Shown: piece by piece, positions 15,831 to 25,439 of the stretch
How positions within the stretch are numbered: the first letter of the stretch is position 1
Layout of the letters: each line of letters starts with the position of its first letter
Origin: Bradyrhizobium canariense
GTDB taxonomy: Bacteria; Pseudomonadota; Alphaproteobacteria; Rhizobiales; Xanthobacteraceae
DNA length: 63,814 nt
Reading direction: 5' to 3'
Assembly: GCF_019402665.1 (NCBI RefSeq)
Contig: NZ_VSST01000067.1
Span: 1-63,814, forward strand
The notes under the pieces: model-generated
Told to the model about the DNA's origin: nothing
The model's database searches: none
The model's input: the letters and a program-made list of their open reading frames with translations, nothing else
Program-made: the position numbers and the translations under genes

Positions 15831-17602
15831 GCGTGGGGCCCTTGCGCCGACAATCCTGCCGGCGGTTCATTTTGCGGCACGAAATCCATGGCGGCGCCGG
15901 GGACGCTGTAATCGTAGGCCCAGCGATGGACGATCGGGAGCTCCTTGCCCCAGTTGCCATGCCCCGGCGGGGTCTCTGGCGTTTGCCATTCCAGCGACGC
16001 GGCGCCCCAGGGATTGCCGCCGGCCTCTTTTCCTTTGAACAGGCTCCAGATCAGATTGAACAGGAACACGAGCTGGGCGAAGCCGACGATCAGGGCCGCG
16101 ACGCTCATGAACGCATTGAGGTCATGGGCGGATGCCGGAACGAATGCCGTTTCGCCGATGTCGTGATAGCGGCGGGGCATACCCAACAGGCCCAGATAGT
16201 GCATGGGGAAGAAAATCGCATAGGCGCCGAGGAACGAGACCCAGAAGTGGAATCGTCCAAGCGCCTCATTGAGCATTCGTCCGGTGACTTTCGGGTACCA
16301 ATGATAGATTCCGCCGAACACCGCCATGATCGGCGCAATACCCATCACCATGTGAAAATGAGCGACAACGAACATCGTGTCGGACAACGGAACGTCTACG
16401 ACCACGTTGCCGAGAAACAGGCCAGTCAGGCCGCCGTTTACGAAGGTGACGATGAACGCCAGCGCGAACAGCATCGGGATGGTGAGATGAATGTCGCCGC
16501 GCCAAAGGGTCAGCACCCAATTGTAAACCTTGATCGCAGTCGGGATGGCGATGATGAGCGTCGTGGTGGCGAAGAAGAACCCGAAATACGGGTGCATGCC
16601 GCTCACATACATGTGGTGCGCCCACACGACGAAGCTGAGGGCGCCAATCGCGACGATCGCCCAGACCATCATGCGATAGCCGAAGATGTTCTTCCGGGCA
16701 TGGACGCTGATCAGATCGGAAATGATGCCGAAGGCCGGCAAGGCGACGATGTAGACCTCGGGATGACCGAAGAACCAGAACAGATGCTGGAACAGGATCG
16801 GGCTGCCACCCCCGTATTTCGTCAGCGTGCCCATCTCGACTAGCGTCGGCATGAAGAAGCTGGTTCCCAGCAGGCGGTCGAGCAGCAACATCACCGAAGC
16901 GACGAACAGCGCCGGGAAGGCCAGCAGCGCCATGACGGTGGCCGTGAAGATGCCCCACACCGTCAAGGGTAAACGCATCAACGTCATGCCGCGCGTGCGC
17001 GCCTGCAGCACTGTCACCACGTAATTCAGCCCGCCCATGGTGAAGCCGATGATGAACAGGATCAGGGAGGCCAGCATGAGAACGATGCCCCAATCCTGCC
17101 CGGGAGTACCGGAGAGAATCGCCTGCGGCGGGTACAGCGTCCAGCCGGCGCCGGTGGGCCCGCCGGGTACGAAAAAGGTCGAGGCCAGCACCACGACCGC
17201 GAGCAGGTAGACCCAGTAGCTCAGCATGTTCACATAGGGAAACACCATGTCCCGGGCGCCGACCATCAGCGGGATAAGGTAGTTGCCGAAGCCACCAAGG
17301 AACAGCGCGGTGAGAAGATAGATCACCATGATCATGCCGTGCATGGTGATAAACTGGAGATATTGGTTCGGATCGATGAACGAAAACGTGCCGGGGAATC
17401 CGAGTTGCAGCCGCATCAGCCATGACAGCACCAGCGCAACCATCCCAATGGACATCGCCGTGATCGAGTACTGGATGGCGATGACCTTGGCGTCCTGCGA
17501 AAAGACGTATCTCGTCCACCAGCTTCTCGGATGATAGAGCTCGACCTCGCCCACTTCGGCGGGCGGGACGCCTGCGACTGTGTCAAACGGGACATCGACC
17601 AT
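15827..17602 (-). CDS. coxN: Cytochrome c oxidase subunit I (CoxN-like, 591 aa)
   Basis: Heme-copper oxidase catalytic subunit with about 12 or more helices. WFFGHPEVYIVALPAFG carries the CuB His and the cross-linked Tyr; WAHHMYVSGM holds the next two CuB His residues. VVAHFHMVMG provides the heme a3 and heme a ligands. HGMIMVIYLLTALFLGG near the N-terminus includes the other heme a His. Start at 17602, not the Met ten codons earlier, because AAGGAGGGG sits at ideal spacing. It reduces O2 to water in the inner membrane. Second gene of the operon, 74 bases after coxM. Confidence 0.92.
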   Translation of the reverse strand: MVDVPFDTVAGVPPAEVGEVELYHPRSWWTRYVFSQDAKVIAIQYSITAMSIGMVALVLSWLMRLQLGFPGTFSFIDPNQYLQFITMHGMIMVIYLLTALFLGGFGNYLIPLMVGARDMVFPYVNMLSYWVYLLAVVVLASTFFVPGGPTGAGWTLYPPQAILSGTPGQDWGIVLMLASLILFIIGFTMGGLNYVVTVLQARTRGMTLMRLPLTVWGIFTATVMALLAFPALFVASVMLLLDRLLGTSFFMPTLVEMGTLTKYGGGSPILFQHLFWFFGHPEVYIVALPAFGIISDLISVHARKNIFGYRMMVWAIVAIGALSFVVWAHHMYVSGMHPYFGFFFATTTLIIAIPTAIKVYNWVLTLWRGDIHLTIPMLFALAFIVTFVNGGLTGLFLGNVVVDVPLSDTMFVVAHFHMVMGIAPIMAVFGGIYHWYPKVTGRMLNEALGRFHFWVSFLGAYAIFFPMHYLGLLGMPRRYHDIGETAFVPASAHDLNAFMSVAALIVGFAQLVFLFNLIWSLFKGKEAGGNPWGAASLEWQTPETPPGHGNWGKELPIVHRWAYDYSVPGAAMDFVPQNEPPAGLSAQGPHA

Positions 17603-17676
17603 CGGAATCCCCTCCTTGGTCTCTCTCTTCAACGAAGAGTTCGCCCTCTGCTATGCGGCGCTCCTCGCCGATGTTT

Positions 17677-18510
17677 TCATTCGCTCTCTCTCGTGTAAGC
17701 CGCTTTCGCGACATCCCGCTGCCCGGAAAGCTCGGCGAACGTCCGCTGCTTGTCCAGCCACGCGTGATAGTCTTTCTCTTCCTCTACGACGACCTTGCTC
17801 CGCATCTGCGCGTGCGCGGCACCGCAGAGTTCCGCGCAGAGAACCTCGAATGTTCCGGTGCGCGTGGGCGTGAACCAGTAATATGTGACCGAGCCCGGTA
17901 TCATATCCATCTTCGCCCGAAACTCGGGCACATAGAAATCATGCAGGACGTCAATCGAGCGGAGCAACACCTTCACCGGTTTCCCGAGCGGCAGGTGCAA
18001 GTCGTCATTTTGAATGACGACATCGTCTTGGCCGGCGGGATCGTCGGGATTCAACCCCATGGGATTTTCGGCACTGACATAGCGGGCATCGGAAGTCCCG
18101 AGCCGGCCGTCCTTTCCGGGAAGCCGATAGCTCCATTGCCATTGCTGTCCCATGACCTCGACCTCGGTCGCATTGGCCGGCACTGTGACGAACTGGTGCC
18201 AGACGACCAGGCCGGGTGCCAGCATGGCTGCGACGCCGATTGCAGTACCGACGCTGAGCCACCATTCGAGCTTCTTGTTTTCGGGATTGTAGGCTGCGCG
18301 CCTTCCCTCCGTGTGTCGAAAGCGGAAGACGCAATAGGCCATGAACGCGACGACCGCGAAGAAAACCGCCCCGGTTATCCAGAATGTCAGGGTGATCGTG
18401 TCGTCGATGTAGCGCCAGTTTGAGGCGAGCGGCGTCCACCACCACGGGCTGAAAATGTGAAACAGCACCGAGGCGATTGCGACCAACAGCAGAATGATTG
18501 CTACAGCCAT
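17677..18510 (-). CDS. coxM: Cytochrome c oxidase subunit II (CoxM-like, 277 aa)
   Basis: Two N-terminal transmembrane helices are followed by a periplasmic cupredoxin domain. The CuA site is visible: VLHDFYVPEFRAKMD supplies one His, and CAELCGAAHAQM (about residues 225-236) supplies two Cys, the Glu carbonyl, the second His and Met. VMGQQWQWSYRLPG is the conserved Trp-rich stretch for electron entry. No heme-binding CxxCH is seen, so it is a plain CuA subunit taking electrons from cytochrome c. First gene of the six-gene minus-strand operon; its promoter should lie above 18510. Confidence 0.9.
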   Translation of the reverse strand: MAVAIILLLVAIASVLFHIFSPWWWTPLASNWRYIDDTITLTFWITGAVFFAVVAFMAYCVFRFRHTEGRRAAYNPENKKLEWWLSVGTAIGVAAMLAPGLVVWHQFVTVPANATEVEVMGQQWQWSYRLPGKDGRLGTSDARYVSAENPMGLNPDDPAGQDDVVIQNDDLHLPLGKPVKVLLRSIDVLHDFYVPEFRAKMDMIPGSVTYYWFTPTRTGTFEVLCAELCGAAHAQMRSKVVVEEEKDYHAWLDKQRTFAELSGQRDVAKAAYTRESE

Positions 18511-19040
18511 CCCTCATGCATCCTTGCCGCTAAAGGCTGCGGATACGAACCAGAGGGCGGAGCTCACGTCTGCTGCGATGGCGGAATCACATCCGCCGCC
18601 GTCATGCCTCTTGCCTCGCCCATTCAACCGGTCGCGACGCCGAGTGCACGTTACGACCGCACAAGTCTCAACGGAGCTGGGGGCGTTGGATTCAACATGG
18701 TACGCGTCGAGCCGGGCGTCAATAGTGGAGTGTGTCGCACCGCGAGGTCTCCGGCATCATTTCAAGCCGGCGGTGGAGGCCGGCAGCGATCGCTTGGTGA
18801 CGCAACGCAACAAAACGAACTGTGCAGATGCACAATTCACCCAGCCGCAAGCGCTGTCTTGTTTCTTCCACCCATCGCGCTAAGCTGGGTGCACCGGTCG
18901 CGACGGGTGTCGTCCGGCAAAGCTCCTTCTCGTTGAATCTGGTTTGCCGGGCTCAATCGCGATTTTCGCGCATGAGGCGAATGTGCGCGACTTGAAGGCG
19001 CGCCATTTCCCCTGCGATCAGAAGCAAGGAGACCGGCGCC
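18511..19040. other. Divergent intergenic region, cox operon / DUF2189 gene
   Basis: About 530 bases between two divergent genes. No coding region, repeat or structured RNA was recognised. It should contain the promoters of the oxidase operon (leftward) and of the DUF2189 gene (rightward). Confidence 0.4.
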
Positions 19041-19937
19041 ATGACCACCGTATTCGCAAGACCCAGACTGCAAGTGTTTGGCGTCTCCACCCCGTTTGTC
19101 GTACGCAAGATCAGCCTTTCCGATTTGGGCAACGCGTTGCGACTGGGCTGGGAAGACTTCAACGCCATCCCATCTCACGCCATCGTCCTCTGCGTGATTT
19201 ATCCCGTCCTCGGAATTGTCCTATTTAGACTTGTCATCGGCTATTCGGTGCTGCCGCTGCTGTTTCCGCTGGCTGCGGGCTTTACGCTGATCGGTCCCTT
19301 TGCCGCGCTCGGCCTGTACGAGCTCAGCCGCCGCCGCGAGCGCGGAGAGGAAGCAGCGGCTTGGGATGCCATGCAGGTGCTGCGCGCACCGTCTTTCGGC
19401 GCCATGCTCGAACTCGGCATCCTCCTGCTGGTTCTGTTCGGGGTGTGGATCGGCGCCGCTAACGCGATCTACGTTGCAACCTTTGGCCACGCCCCGGCTG
19501 CAAGCATCCCTGACTTCGCAACGCGTGTTTTGACGACGCCGGAAGGATGGTCGCTTATCATCGTCGGCTGTGGCGCCGGCTTCCTGTTCGCCGTCGTGGC
19601 CCTGTGCGTCAGTGTCGTGTCGTTTCCGCTGATGCTCGACCGGCATGCGACTGCGATCGACGCAATCCGGACGTCGCTGCGGGCCGTGAGGGAAAATCCA
19701 ATTGAGATGGCGGTATGGGGTCTGGTTGTTGCGGCACTGCTGGCGATCGGTTCGCTACCGTTCTTCGTCGGTCTCGCCGTCGTTCTGCCGGTGCTCGGTC
19801 ATGCCACCTGGCATCTTTATCGGAAGGTCATCGAGCCTGACCCGAACCCGCCGGAAGAACAGCCGCGCCCGCCGATTGGTCACCGCTATGCGGCGGATTT
19901 CCCGGCCTCACTCTTCCCGTGGAGCCGCGAACGCTAG
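19041..19937 (+). CDS. DUF2189 family membrane protein (298 aa)
   Basis: The protein has about six hydrophobic helices (for example AIVLCVIYPVLGIVLFRLVI and LELGILLLVLFGVWIGAANA) and the family-typical basic segment LGLYELSRRRERGEEAAAWD, followed by SFPLMLDRHATAIDAIRTSL. DUF2189 proteins are integral inner-membrane proteins, sometimes annotated as oxidase-associated. It lies divergently beside the cox operon, which could mean a link with respiration, but this is inference. Start context GGAGACCGGCGCCATG supports 19041. Its TAG stop is in the same frame as the next gene. Confidence 0.75.
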   Translation: MTTVFARPRLQVFGVSTPFVVRKISLSDLGNALRLGWEDFNAIPSHAIVLCVIYPVLGIVLFRLVIGYSVLPLLFPLAAGFTLIGPFAALGLYELSRRRERGEEAAAWDAMQVLRAPSFGAMLELGILLLVLFGVWIGAANAIYVATFGHAPAASIPDFATRVLTTPEGWSLIIVGCGAGFLFAVVALCVSVVSFPLMLDRHATAIDAIRTSLRAVRENPIEMAVWGLVVAALLAIGSLPFFVGLAVVLPVLGHATWHLYRKVIEPDPNPPEEQPRPPIGHRYAADFPASLFPWSRER

Positions 19938-19970
19938 CCGGAGGCAGCAACGAACGGTCGCACCATCACT

Positions 19971-20834
19971 GTGTTCGGCGGAACCGGCTTTCTCGGCAGC
20001 CGCATCGCTCGCCATCTGTGCAGTCATAAATTTCCCGTCCGGATCGCGTCACGGCATCCGGACGTGCAACTTCAATCCGTAGCGGCCAACGTTCATGACG
20101 AGCGATCCGTCGCGAATGCGTTGGTCGGCGCCTACGGCGCCGTGAACGCGGTCAGCCTTTATCGCGAGCGCGGAGGGGAGACATTTCACTCTGTTCACGT
20201 CGAGGCGGCCCAACTTGTAGCAGCCCAGGCCCGCCGGGCGGGAGTCGAGCGGCTTGTTCACGTTTCGGGGATCGGGGCCGACGCCGCCTCGCCATCCCTC
20301 TACATCAGAAAGCGCGGTGAAGGTGAACGGGCGGTCCGCGCGGAATTCGCCGGTGCGTTTATCGTCCGCCCAGCTGTGATGTTCGGACCGGATGACGCGT
20401 TTCTCGGCACCGTCCTCAAGCTCCTTCGTCGGCTTCCGATCTATCCAATGTTCGGCCGCGGCCGCACCAGATTGCAACCGGCCCATGTCGAAGATGTTGC
20501 GGAGGCGGTTGTCCGAATCATCGAGCGAGCCGAGCCCCACCCGACGGTCTTTGAGTTCGGCGGCCCGACCCGCTATTCCTACGAGCAACTGCTCAGAGCG
20601 ATCGCGCAACAGGCTGGCCTCTCGCCACGCCTGATTCCAATCCCGTTTGCCGTTTGGCACGCGCTGGCCTGGGCCTCCGAGATACTCCCTGGCCTGCCCA
20701 TTACGCGTAACCAAGTGGAGCTGATGCGGATCGACTCGGTGTCATCACCGGAGATGTCTGGATTTGCTGAGCTTGGCATCTCGCCACATTCGATCGAGGA
20801 AATCCTTCAGGGGATGCTATCGAATCGAAGATGA
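19971..20834 (+). CDS. Atypical SDR NAD(P)-binding protein, complex I assembly-like (about 287 aa)
   Basis: The N-terminus TVFGGTGFLGSRIARHL is the glycine-rich Rossmann loop (GxxGxxG) of atypical short-chain dehydrogenases related to the NDUFA9/complex I intermediate-associated group. LVHVSGIGADAASPS and the Y-x3-K-like YIRKRGEGE follow, then VRPAVMFGPDDAFL. No ATG precedes the Rossmann strand: the frame is open back to the TAG ending the DUF2189 gene, and the only standard start is GTG at 19971, inside the first strand. GGAGG lies 25 bases before it. The start is therefore uncertain. Confidence 0.75.
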   Translation: MFGGTGFLGSRIARHLCSHKFPVRIASRHPDVQLQSVAANVHDERSVANALVGAYGAVNAVSLYRERGGETFHSVHVEAAQLVAAQARRAGVERLVHVSGIGADAASPSLYIRKRGEGERAVRAEFAGAFIVRPAVMFGPDDAFLGTVLKLLRRLPIYPMFGRGRTRLQPAHVEDVAEAVVRIIERAEPHPTVFEFGGPTRYSYEQLLRAIAQQAGLSPRLIPIPFAVWHALAWASEILPGLPITRNQVELMRIDSVSSPEMSGFAELGISPHSIEEILQGMLSNRR

Positions 20835-20869
20835 GAGAAGCGTCCCGGCTAATCCAGCTTTAACGGCGC

Positions 20870-21520
20870 GTGGCGCGCGTCTGCACGGGCGCATTCACGC
20901 TCGCGGCAGCTGGGCTGTTGGATGGACGTCGAGCGACGACGCACTGGCGATTTGCGGCTCGCCTTCAGCGAGACTATCCATCCATCCGGGTCGAGGCGGA
21001 TCGCATCTACTGTCGGGACGCCAACATATCAACTTCGGCAGGCACTACGGCCGGAATCGATCTCGCGCTGGCCTTGATCGAGGAGGACCATGGTTTCGCC
21101 ATCGCCAAGTGCGTTGCACAGCACCTCGTCGTCTACCATCGTCGCTATGGCGGACATCACAATTCGCAGCCTCGGTCGATCTGGCACCCGAGAACGACCG
21201 TATTGCGCTGCCCTCGGCTATGCCTGTGATCACATATTCGAAGCACTGACACTCGAGCATCTGGCGGAAGCGGCCGGCATGAGCCGCCGCCAGTTCGGCC
21301 GGCCGCGCATTCCGGGCGCGGACCGGCGCCACACCCGCGCGCATGGTTGAACGCCTCCGCGCCGATCTGGCGCGAGGCCACATAGAGACAACTGCAGAAC
21401 CGGTCGAACGCGTCGCGGAGGCGGTCGACTTCGGTGATGCGGAAAACATGAGACGGGCACGTGTTTGGGAAAATGGCGCGCCACCCAGAACAAAACTGCG
21501 AACTCTTATGCGATTGAAAT
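20870..21520 (+). pseudogene. GlxA-type AraC family regulator, truncated and frameshifted
   Basis: Four pieces in three frames line up as one protein. VCTGAFTLAAAGLLDGRRAT through ALIEEDHGFAIAKCVAQHLVV is the DJ-1/PfpI-like half. SQFAASVDLAPENDRIALP is the linker. FEALTLEHLAEAAGMSRRQF is the first helix-turn-helix of the AraC domain. ERLRADLARGHIETT to AVDFGDAENMRRAR is the second. The first 100 or so residues are missing, and at least three frame changes occur between 21,140 and 21,350. The gene would have encoded a GlxA-like transcription factor; it is now a relic between two intact genes. Confidence 0.65.
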
Positions 21521-21593
21521 CACGCCATGATTTCGAGCAGAGCCCAAGCGCGGCGTCGCGTTCGTCATTTCCGGCGCCAAAGGAGCCGCGGCG

Positions 21594-24377
21594 CTAATGG
21601 CCCGTGGAGTGCCGGCTCATGTCCTCCAGAAGCTCGCGCATCGCGTCGAACCGCGTGCCAAAGCCTTTCCAGTCGCCGGACTTCAATCGTTCAACGGCCT
21701 GATTGTAGCGATCGAGCGCCTCCCGGGCCTGACTTGCCGACGGGCGTGTGACAAGCATTTCCTCCTTCGAGCTAGACACCGGCCGCATCGCGCCAGGCTC
21801 GATGAACAGCGCTGACAAGGCCTCGTCGAGCGTCTCCTTCATCACCACATGTTCACCGTAGGCTGCGATCACGCGTTTCAGCTCAGGCAGGTGTCCTTGC
21901 TGTGCCCGCAGATAGAGCGGCGATACGTAAAGGATCGAGTTCTCGATCGGAATCGCAAGCAAATTGGCACCGCGGATCACCCGCGAGCCCATCTGATTCC
22001 ACAGCGTGAGCTGTTGCGAGATCTCCGTATTCTGATTGATCCGCGCCTCGATCTGGAACGGTCCGTAGACGAGCTTCTCCTTGGGGAATTCGTAGACAAT
22101 CAATTTGCCATAGTCGGGCGCGTCGCAGCGCGCGGCGAGCCACGCGATCATGTTGTCGCGGCGGCTCGGTACCATGGGAAGCATGAGGAAAAATTCGGCC
22201 TGCGGTTCGCCGGGCAAGCGCATGATGATGTAATAGGGTGTCATCGTCGAGATGCCGTCGCCGCCCGGCTGGCGCGGGAATTGCCAGAGATCCTCGCGGT
22301 TGTAAAAAACGTCGGCCGCCTCCATGTGGTAGGCTTGGTACAGTCGGGCCTGAATCATGAACAGGTCTTCCGGATAGCGAACGTGCTTACGTAAGTCCGG
22401 CGGCATCGTCGTGAACGGCTTGAACAAGTTCGGAAAGATGCGCTGGTAGGTCGCTGCAATCGGGTCGCCTGAATCAATAAGGTAGAAGTCGACAGTCCCA
22501 TTATAAGCATCAATGACAACCTTCACGGAATTGCGAATGTAGTTGAGATCGAGCCCCTGTGCGGGCTCTGCATACGGGAAATAGGCGTTCGTCGTGTAGG
22601 CGTCCTGCATCCAGAACATGCGCCCACTGCTGACGACCAGATAAGGATCATGATCGAGCCTGAGGAAGGGCGCGATCGTGCTCACCCGCTCCTTGATATT
22701 GCGCCGGATCATGATCCGGCTGTCGATCGTAATGTAGCCTGAGAGAAGCAGGTTCGGATCGTTGAAATAGTAAGCAAACAGCATTCGCGTGGCCATTGCC
22801 CCGATCGAGATGCCACCGGTGCCGCCATAGGCCGCATAGGCGTTCTCTTTCCCCTTCGGATAATCGAACTCCGGGATGCTGCTCTTGACGACGACGTAGT
22901 CGTCGGTCTGCTCGCCGAAGTAGATGCGCGGCTCGTCGATCCTGGGGCCGACGTCTGCGACAGGAGGAATATTCCGCAGATAGAAGATCGGCAGTCCTTC
23001 GGCGCTCTTGCGTGTGACCGGACTCATCACCGCGCCATTGCCGTGGGTGAACAGCACGTGGCGATTGACCCAAGTCTGGGCGTTCGGCGGCAGCAGGGAG
23101 GACCGCAGTTCGCGGGCCGAGAGCATCACGCTCTGGTAGGAGCCATCGAGCCAGTAACGATCGACGTCGAGGTCATGGAATTTGTAGTAGGTGCGGATTT
23201 CCTGCAGTTGCGCGTAGGTATCCGACAGCGGCAGCCAGTCCCACAGCCTGATATTTTCAATTGTCGCCTTGTTGGCTTCGAGCGCCTCGGGGGTAAGCTT
23301 CTGCTCGGCGGTAAACGGCCTGGCTGCGATCTGATCGAGATTGTATGCCTGCCGGGTGAGCGCGATGTTGTGTTCAATGTAGGGCTTCTCCAGCTCCAAC
23401 TCGCTTGGTTTGACGAAGAACTGCCGGAACAGCCCAGGGACGACGCTGGACAGCACGAACGTACCGGCGCTGACGAGCACAATCGCCACGGCCGGAAGCC
23501 GGTAGGTGCGAACCCGGATGTTCGCCCAGGCGGTAAGCGCCGCGATGATCGAAAGTCCGATCATTAGCCACAACGCCGGCAGCCCCACATGCACGTCGGT
23601 GTAACTTGCGCCGACGACGACGCTATTGTCGCCGTAGAGCAGCAGATAGCGGTCGAGAACACAGGACCAGGCTTTTACCGCGAAGAGAAAACCAAGCAGA
23701 GCGGAACCATGAGCGATCGCTGTCGGCGATATTGATCGACGGTGAACGTCGTATTCGATGTCGCCGTGCACCCAGTAGATCGCCGCGGCGAAAAGCCCGC
23801 TCAGAACGAGCGCGAGGATCATCCAGTTCTTGATGAGGATATAGGCGGGCAGTGAGAAGAGGTAGAAGCCGATGTCCTTGTTGTAGAGCGGATCGTCTGC
23901 GCCGTAGGGCACCTGATAGACAAATCGCAGGAAGACGCCCCAGTTGCCGGCCTGGGCTGCCGCAACAAGAAGAGCGAGCAAAGCCGCAACGCCTGTGATC
24001 AACCAGGGCCACGACAATCGATCGCGCGCAAGCACAAGCAGATCCGGCGGCGCGTTGCCCGCGGCGCTCCACGACGGAGCGGCGACGAACTGCGTCGGCC
24101 GCTGTCGGGCAGAGCGTAGCGCGAGCCATCCGTTCAGCCAGAGGATGACGGTGGTTCCGATCCAGACTGCAAGAAAGACGACGGCTTCGGCGCCGATTGT
24201 GGTCCAAAAGACCTGGAGATAACCGATCGAGGCAAACCACAGCCAGCCGACCAGGAGGTCGCTCGCGAGCGCAAGCAGGACGAGGCAAATCCCAATGACG
24301 ACGGCCGCAACAATCAACCCGACCATGGCACTTTGCCTCGGTATCTTGCCTCCGGGTCCGGTAATCCCGATCGTCAT
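21594..24377 (-). CDS. UPF0182 family large membrane protein (927 aa)
   Basis: About seven N-terminal helices (for example MVGLIVAAVVIGICLVLLAL) precede a large soluble portion with the family blocks NPNLLLSGYITIDSRI, YTTNAYFPYAEP and VDFYLIDSGDPIAATYQRIFP. Length is typical for COG1615/UPF0182. The role of the family is not established. The soluble part most likely faces outside the cytoplasm; that is inference. Transcribed alone on the minus strand. Confidence 0.85.
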   Translation of the reverse strand: MTIGITGPGGKIPRQSAMVGLIVAAVVIGICLVLLALASDLLVGWLWFASIGYLQVFWTTIGAEAVVFLAVWIGTTVILWLNGWLALRSARQRPTQFVAAPSWSAAGNAPPDLLVLARDRLSWPWLITGVAALLALLVAAAQAGNWGVFLRFVYQVPYGADDPLYNKDIGFYLFSLPAYILIKNWMILALVLSGLFAAAIYWVHGDIEYDVHRRSISPTAIAHGSALLGFLFAVKAWSCVLDRYLLLYGDNSVVVGASYTDVHVGLPALWLMIGLSIIAALTAWANIRVRTYRLPAVAIVLVSAGTFVLSSVVPGLFRQFFVKPSELELEKPYIEHNIALTRQAYNLDQIAARPFTAEQKLTPEALEANKATIENIRLWDWLPLSDTYAQLQEIRTYYKFHDLDVDRYWLDGSYQSVMLSARELRSSLLPPNAQTWVNRHVLFTHGNGAVMSPVTRKSAEGLPIFYLRNIPPVADVGPRIDEPRIYFGEQTDDYVVVKSSIPEFDYPKGKENAYAAYGGTGGISIGAMATRMLFAYYFNDPNLLLSGYITIDSRIMIRRNIKERVSTIAPFLRLDHDPYLVVSSGRMFWMQDAYTTNAYFPYAEPAQGLDLNYIRNSVKVVIDAYNGTVDFYLIDSGDPIAATYQRIFPNLFKPFTTMPPDLRKHVRYPEDLFMIQARLYQAYHMEAADVFYNREDLWQFPRQPGGDGISTMTPYYIIMRLPGEPQAEFFLMLPMVPSRRDNMIAWLAARCDAPDYGKLIVYEFPKEKLVYGPFQIEARINQNTEISQQLTLWNQMGSRVIRGANLLAIPIENSILYVSPLYLRAQQGHLPELKRVIAAYGEHVVMKETLDEALSALFIEPGAMRPVSSSKEEMLVTRPSASQAREALDRYNQAVERLKSGDWKGFGTRFDAMRELLEDMSRHSTGH

Positions 24378-24735
24378 GGTTTCATTATAGCGGAAATGAG
24401 AGACGCCCGCCCGCCCGATTCGGGATTAGCGCCTCGAGGCGACGACAGGGCTGCCAGAACCTGCATCGCCGCCATCGCGGCAGCGCAAAGGGGCGAGGTC
24501 GGCTGAAGCAGCCGGCGCTGCCAGTCGGTCGTCAGGCAACATGGCGCTCTCGAAGCCGCGCCGCACCGCATCATATCGTGAAATAGCGCAACTTGGTTCG
24601 CCACCCTGTATAAAATTGCGAACCCGTATATAATTGCGGATGGAAGACCCGTGTTGGGTCTATAGGCAGCCGCCCATCCTATGGCGAGAGTCTGCCGGGG
24701 GTGGATGGTTTGCATCCTGCATCGGAGGTGATGTC
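24378..24735. other. Divergent intergenic region with a tandem 13-base repeat
   Basis: Between UPF0182 and the YbaK-like gene. GTATAAAATTGCG (24608-24620) is followed by GTATATAATTGCG (24626-24638), two near-identical 13-mers with an 18-base period on an unusually AT-rich patch. The second contains a TATAAT hexamer. Regulator binding or promoter function is possible. Confidence 0.4.
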
Positions 24736-25206
24736 ATGGCCATTGCTCCCACGCTCCAGAAATACCTGGCCGCTGAAAACATCCAATACGAGCTGATCCC
24801 GCACGAACTCAGCATGACGTCCACGCGAACGGCTGAGACCTGCCATATCTCGGGCGACCGCCTCGCCAAAGGCATCGTGTTGCGGCGCAACGGCGAATAC
24901 ATCCTGGCCATCTTGCCCGCATCGCATCACCTTCGCCTGTCGGACCTGAGGACAAGTCTCGGCGACAATGTCCACATGGCCGATGCAAGCGAGATCAATC
25001 GGCTGTTCAGTGACTGTGCACACGGTGCCGTTCCTGCCGTCGGCAAATGCTACGGGTTGGATATCATCGTCGACGACAGCATCGAGGCACAGCCGGACAT
25101 CTATATGGAAGCCGGCGATCATGAGACGCTGCTTCATATGGGTCACGCGCAGTTTGCGCGCCTGACGAGCAACGCACCGCACGGGCGTTTTAGCGCGCAC
25201 GACTGA
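24736..25206 (+). CDS. YbaK/EbsC-family aminoacyl-tRNA deacylase-like protein (156 aa)
   Basis: YbaK/ProX-type editing domain: SMTSTRTAETCHISGDRLAKGIVLR holds the conserved Lys at the active pocket, and ILPASHHLRLSDLRTSLG and AVPAVGKCYGLDIIVDD are the following family blocks. Family members hydrolyse mischarged aminoacyl-tRNA in trans in the cytoplasm; which tRNA this one acts on is unknown. The start at 24736 is backed by GGAGG ten bases upstream; the earlier in-frame start at 24634 lacks one. Confidence 0.75.
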   Translation: MAIAPTLQKYLAAENIQYELIPHELSMTSTRTAETCHISGDRLAKGIVLRRNGEYILAILPASHHLRLSDLRTSLGDNVHMADASEINRLFSDCAHGAVPAVGKCYGLDIIVDDSIEAQPDIYMEAGDHETLLHMGHAQFARLTSNAPHGRFSAHD

Positions 25207-25439
25207 GGAATTTGCGCACCGCCCAATGCCTTTGCAATCCTGGGCGGGAACGCGGCTCGCGACGTCGCTGTTAAATCGTTGGGAAGGGTGACGGCGACAG
25301 CGTCGGCGTTTGTCTGCCGGATCGCCAAGGAGTGATGCTTTCTCCTGCGACACCGCACCCGATCGGTTGTACAGTTCAGAAAATGGGGGCGCTGCTGCAT
25401 TGCATCAACGCACCTGAAACCCAGGAACGGAGACTCGCC

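Noticed and set aside
16266..17519. 417-codon minus-strand ORF within coxN
   Set aside because: Alternate-frame shadow of subunit I; no motifs of its own.
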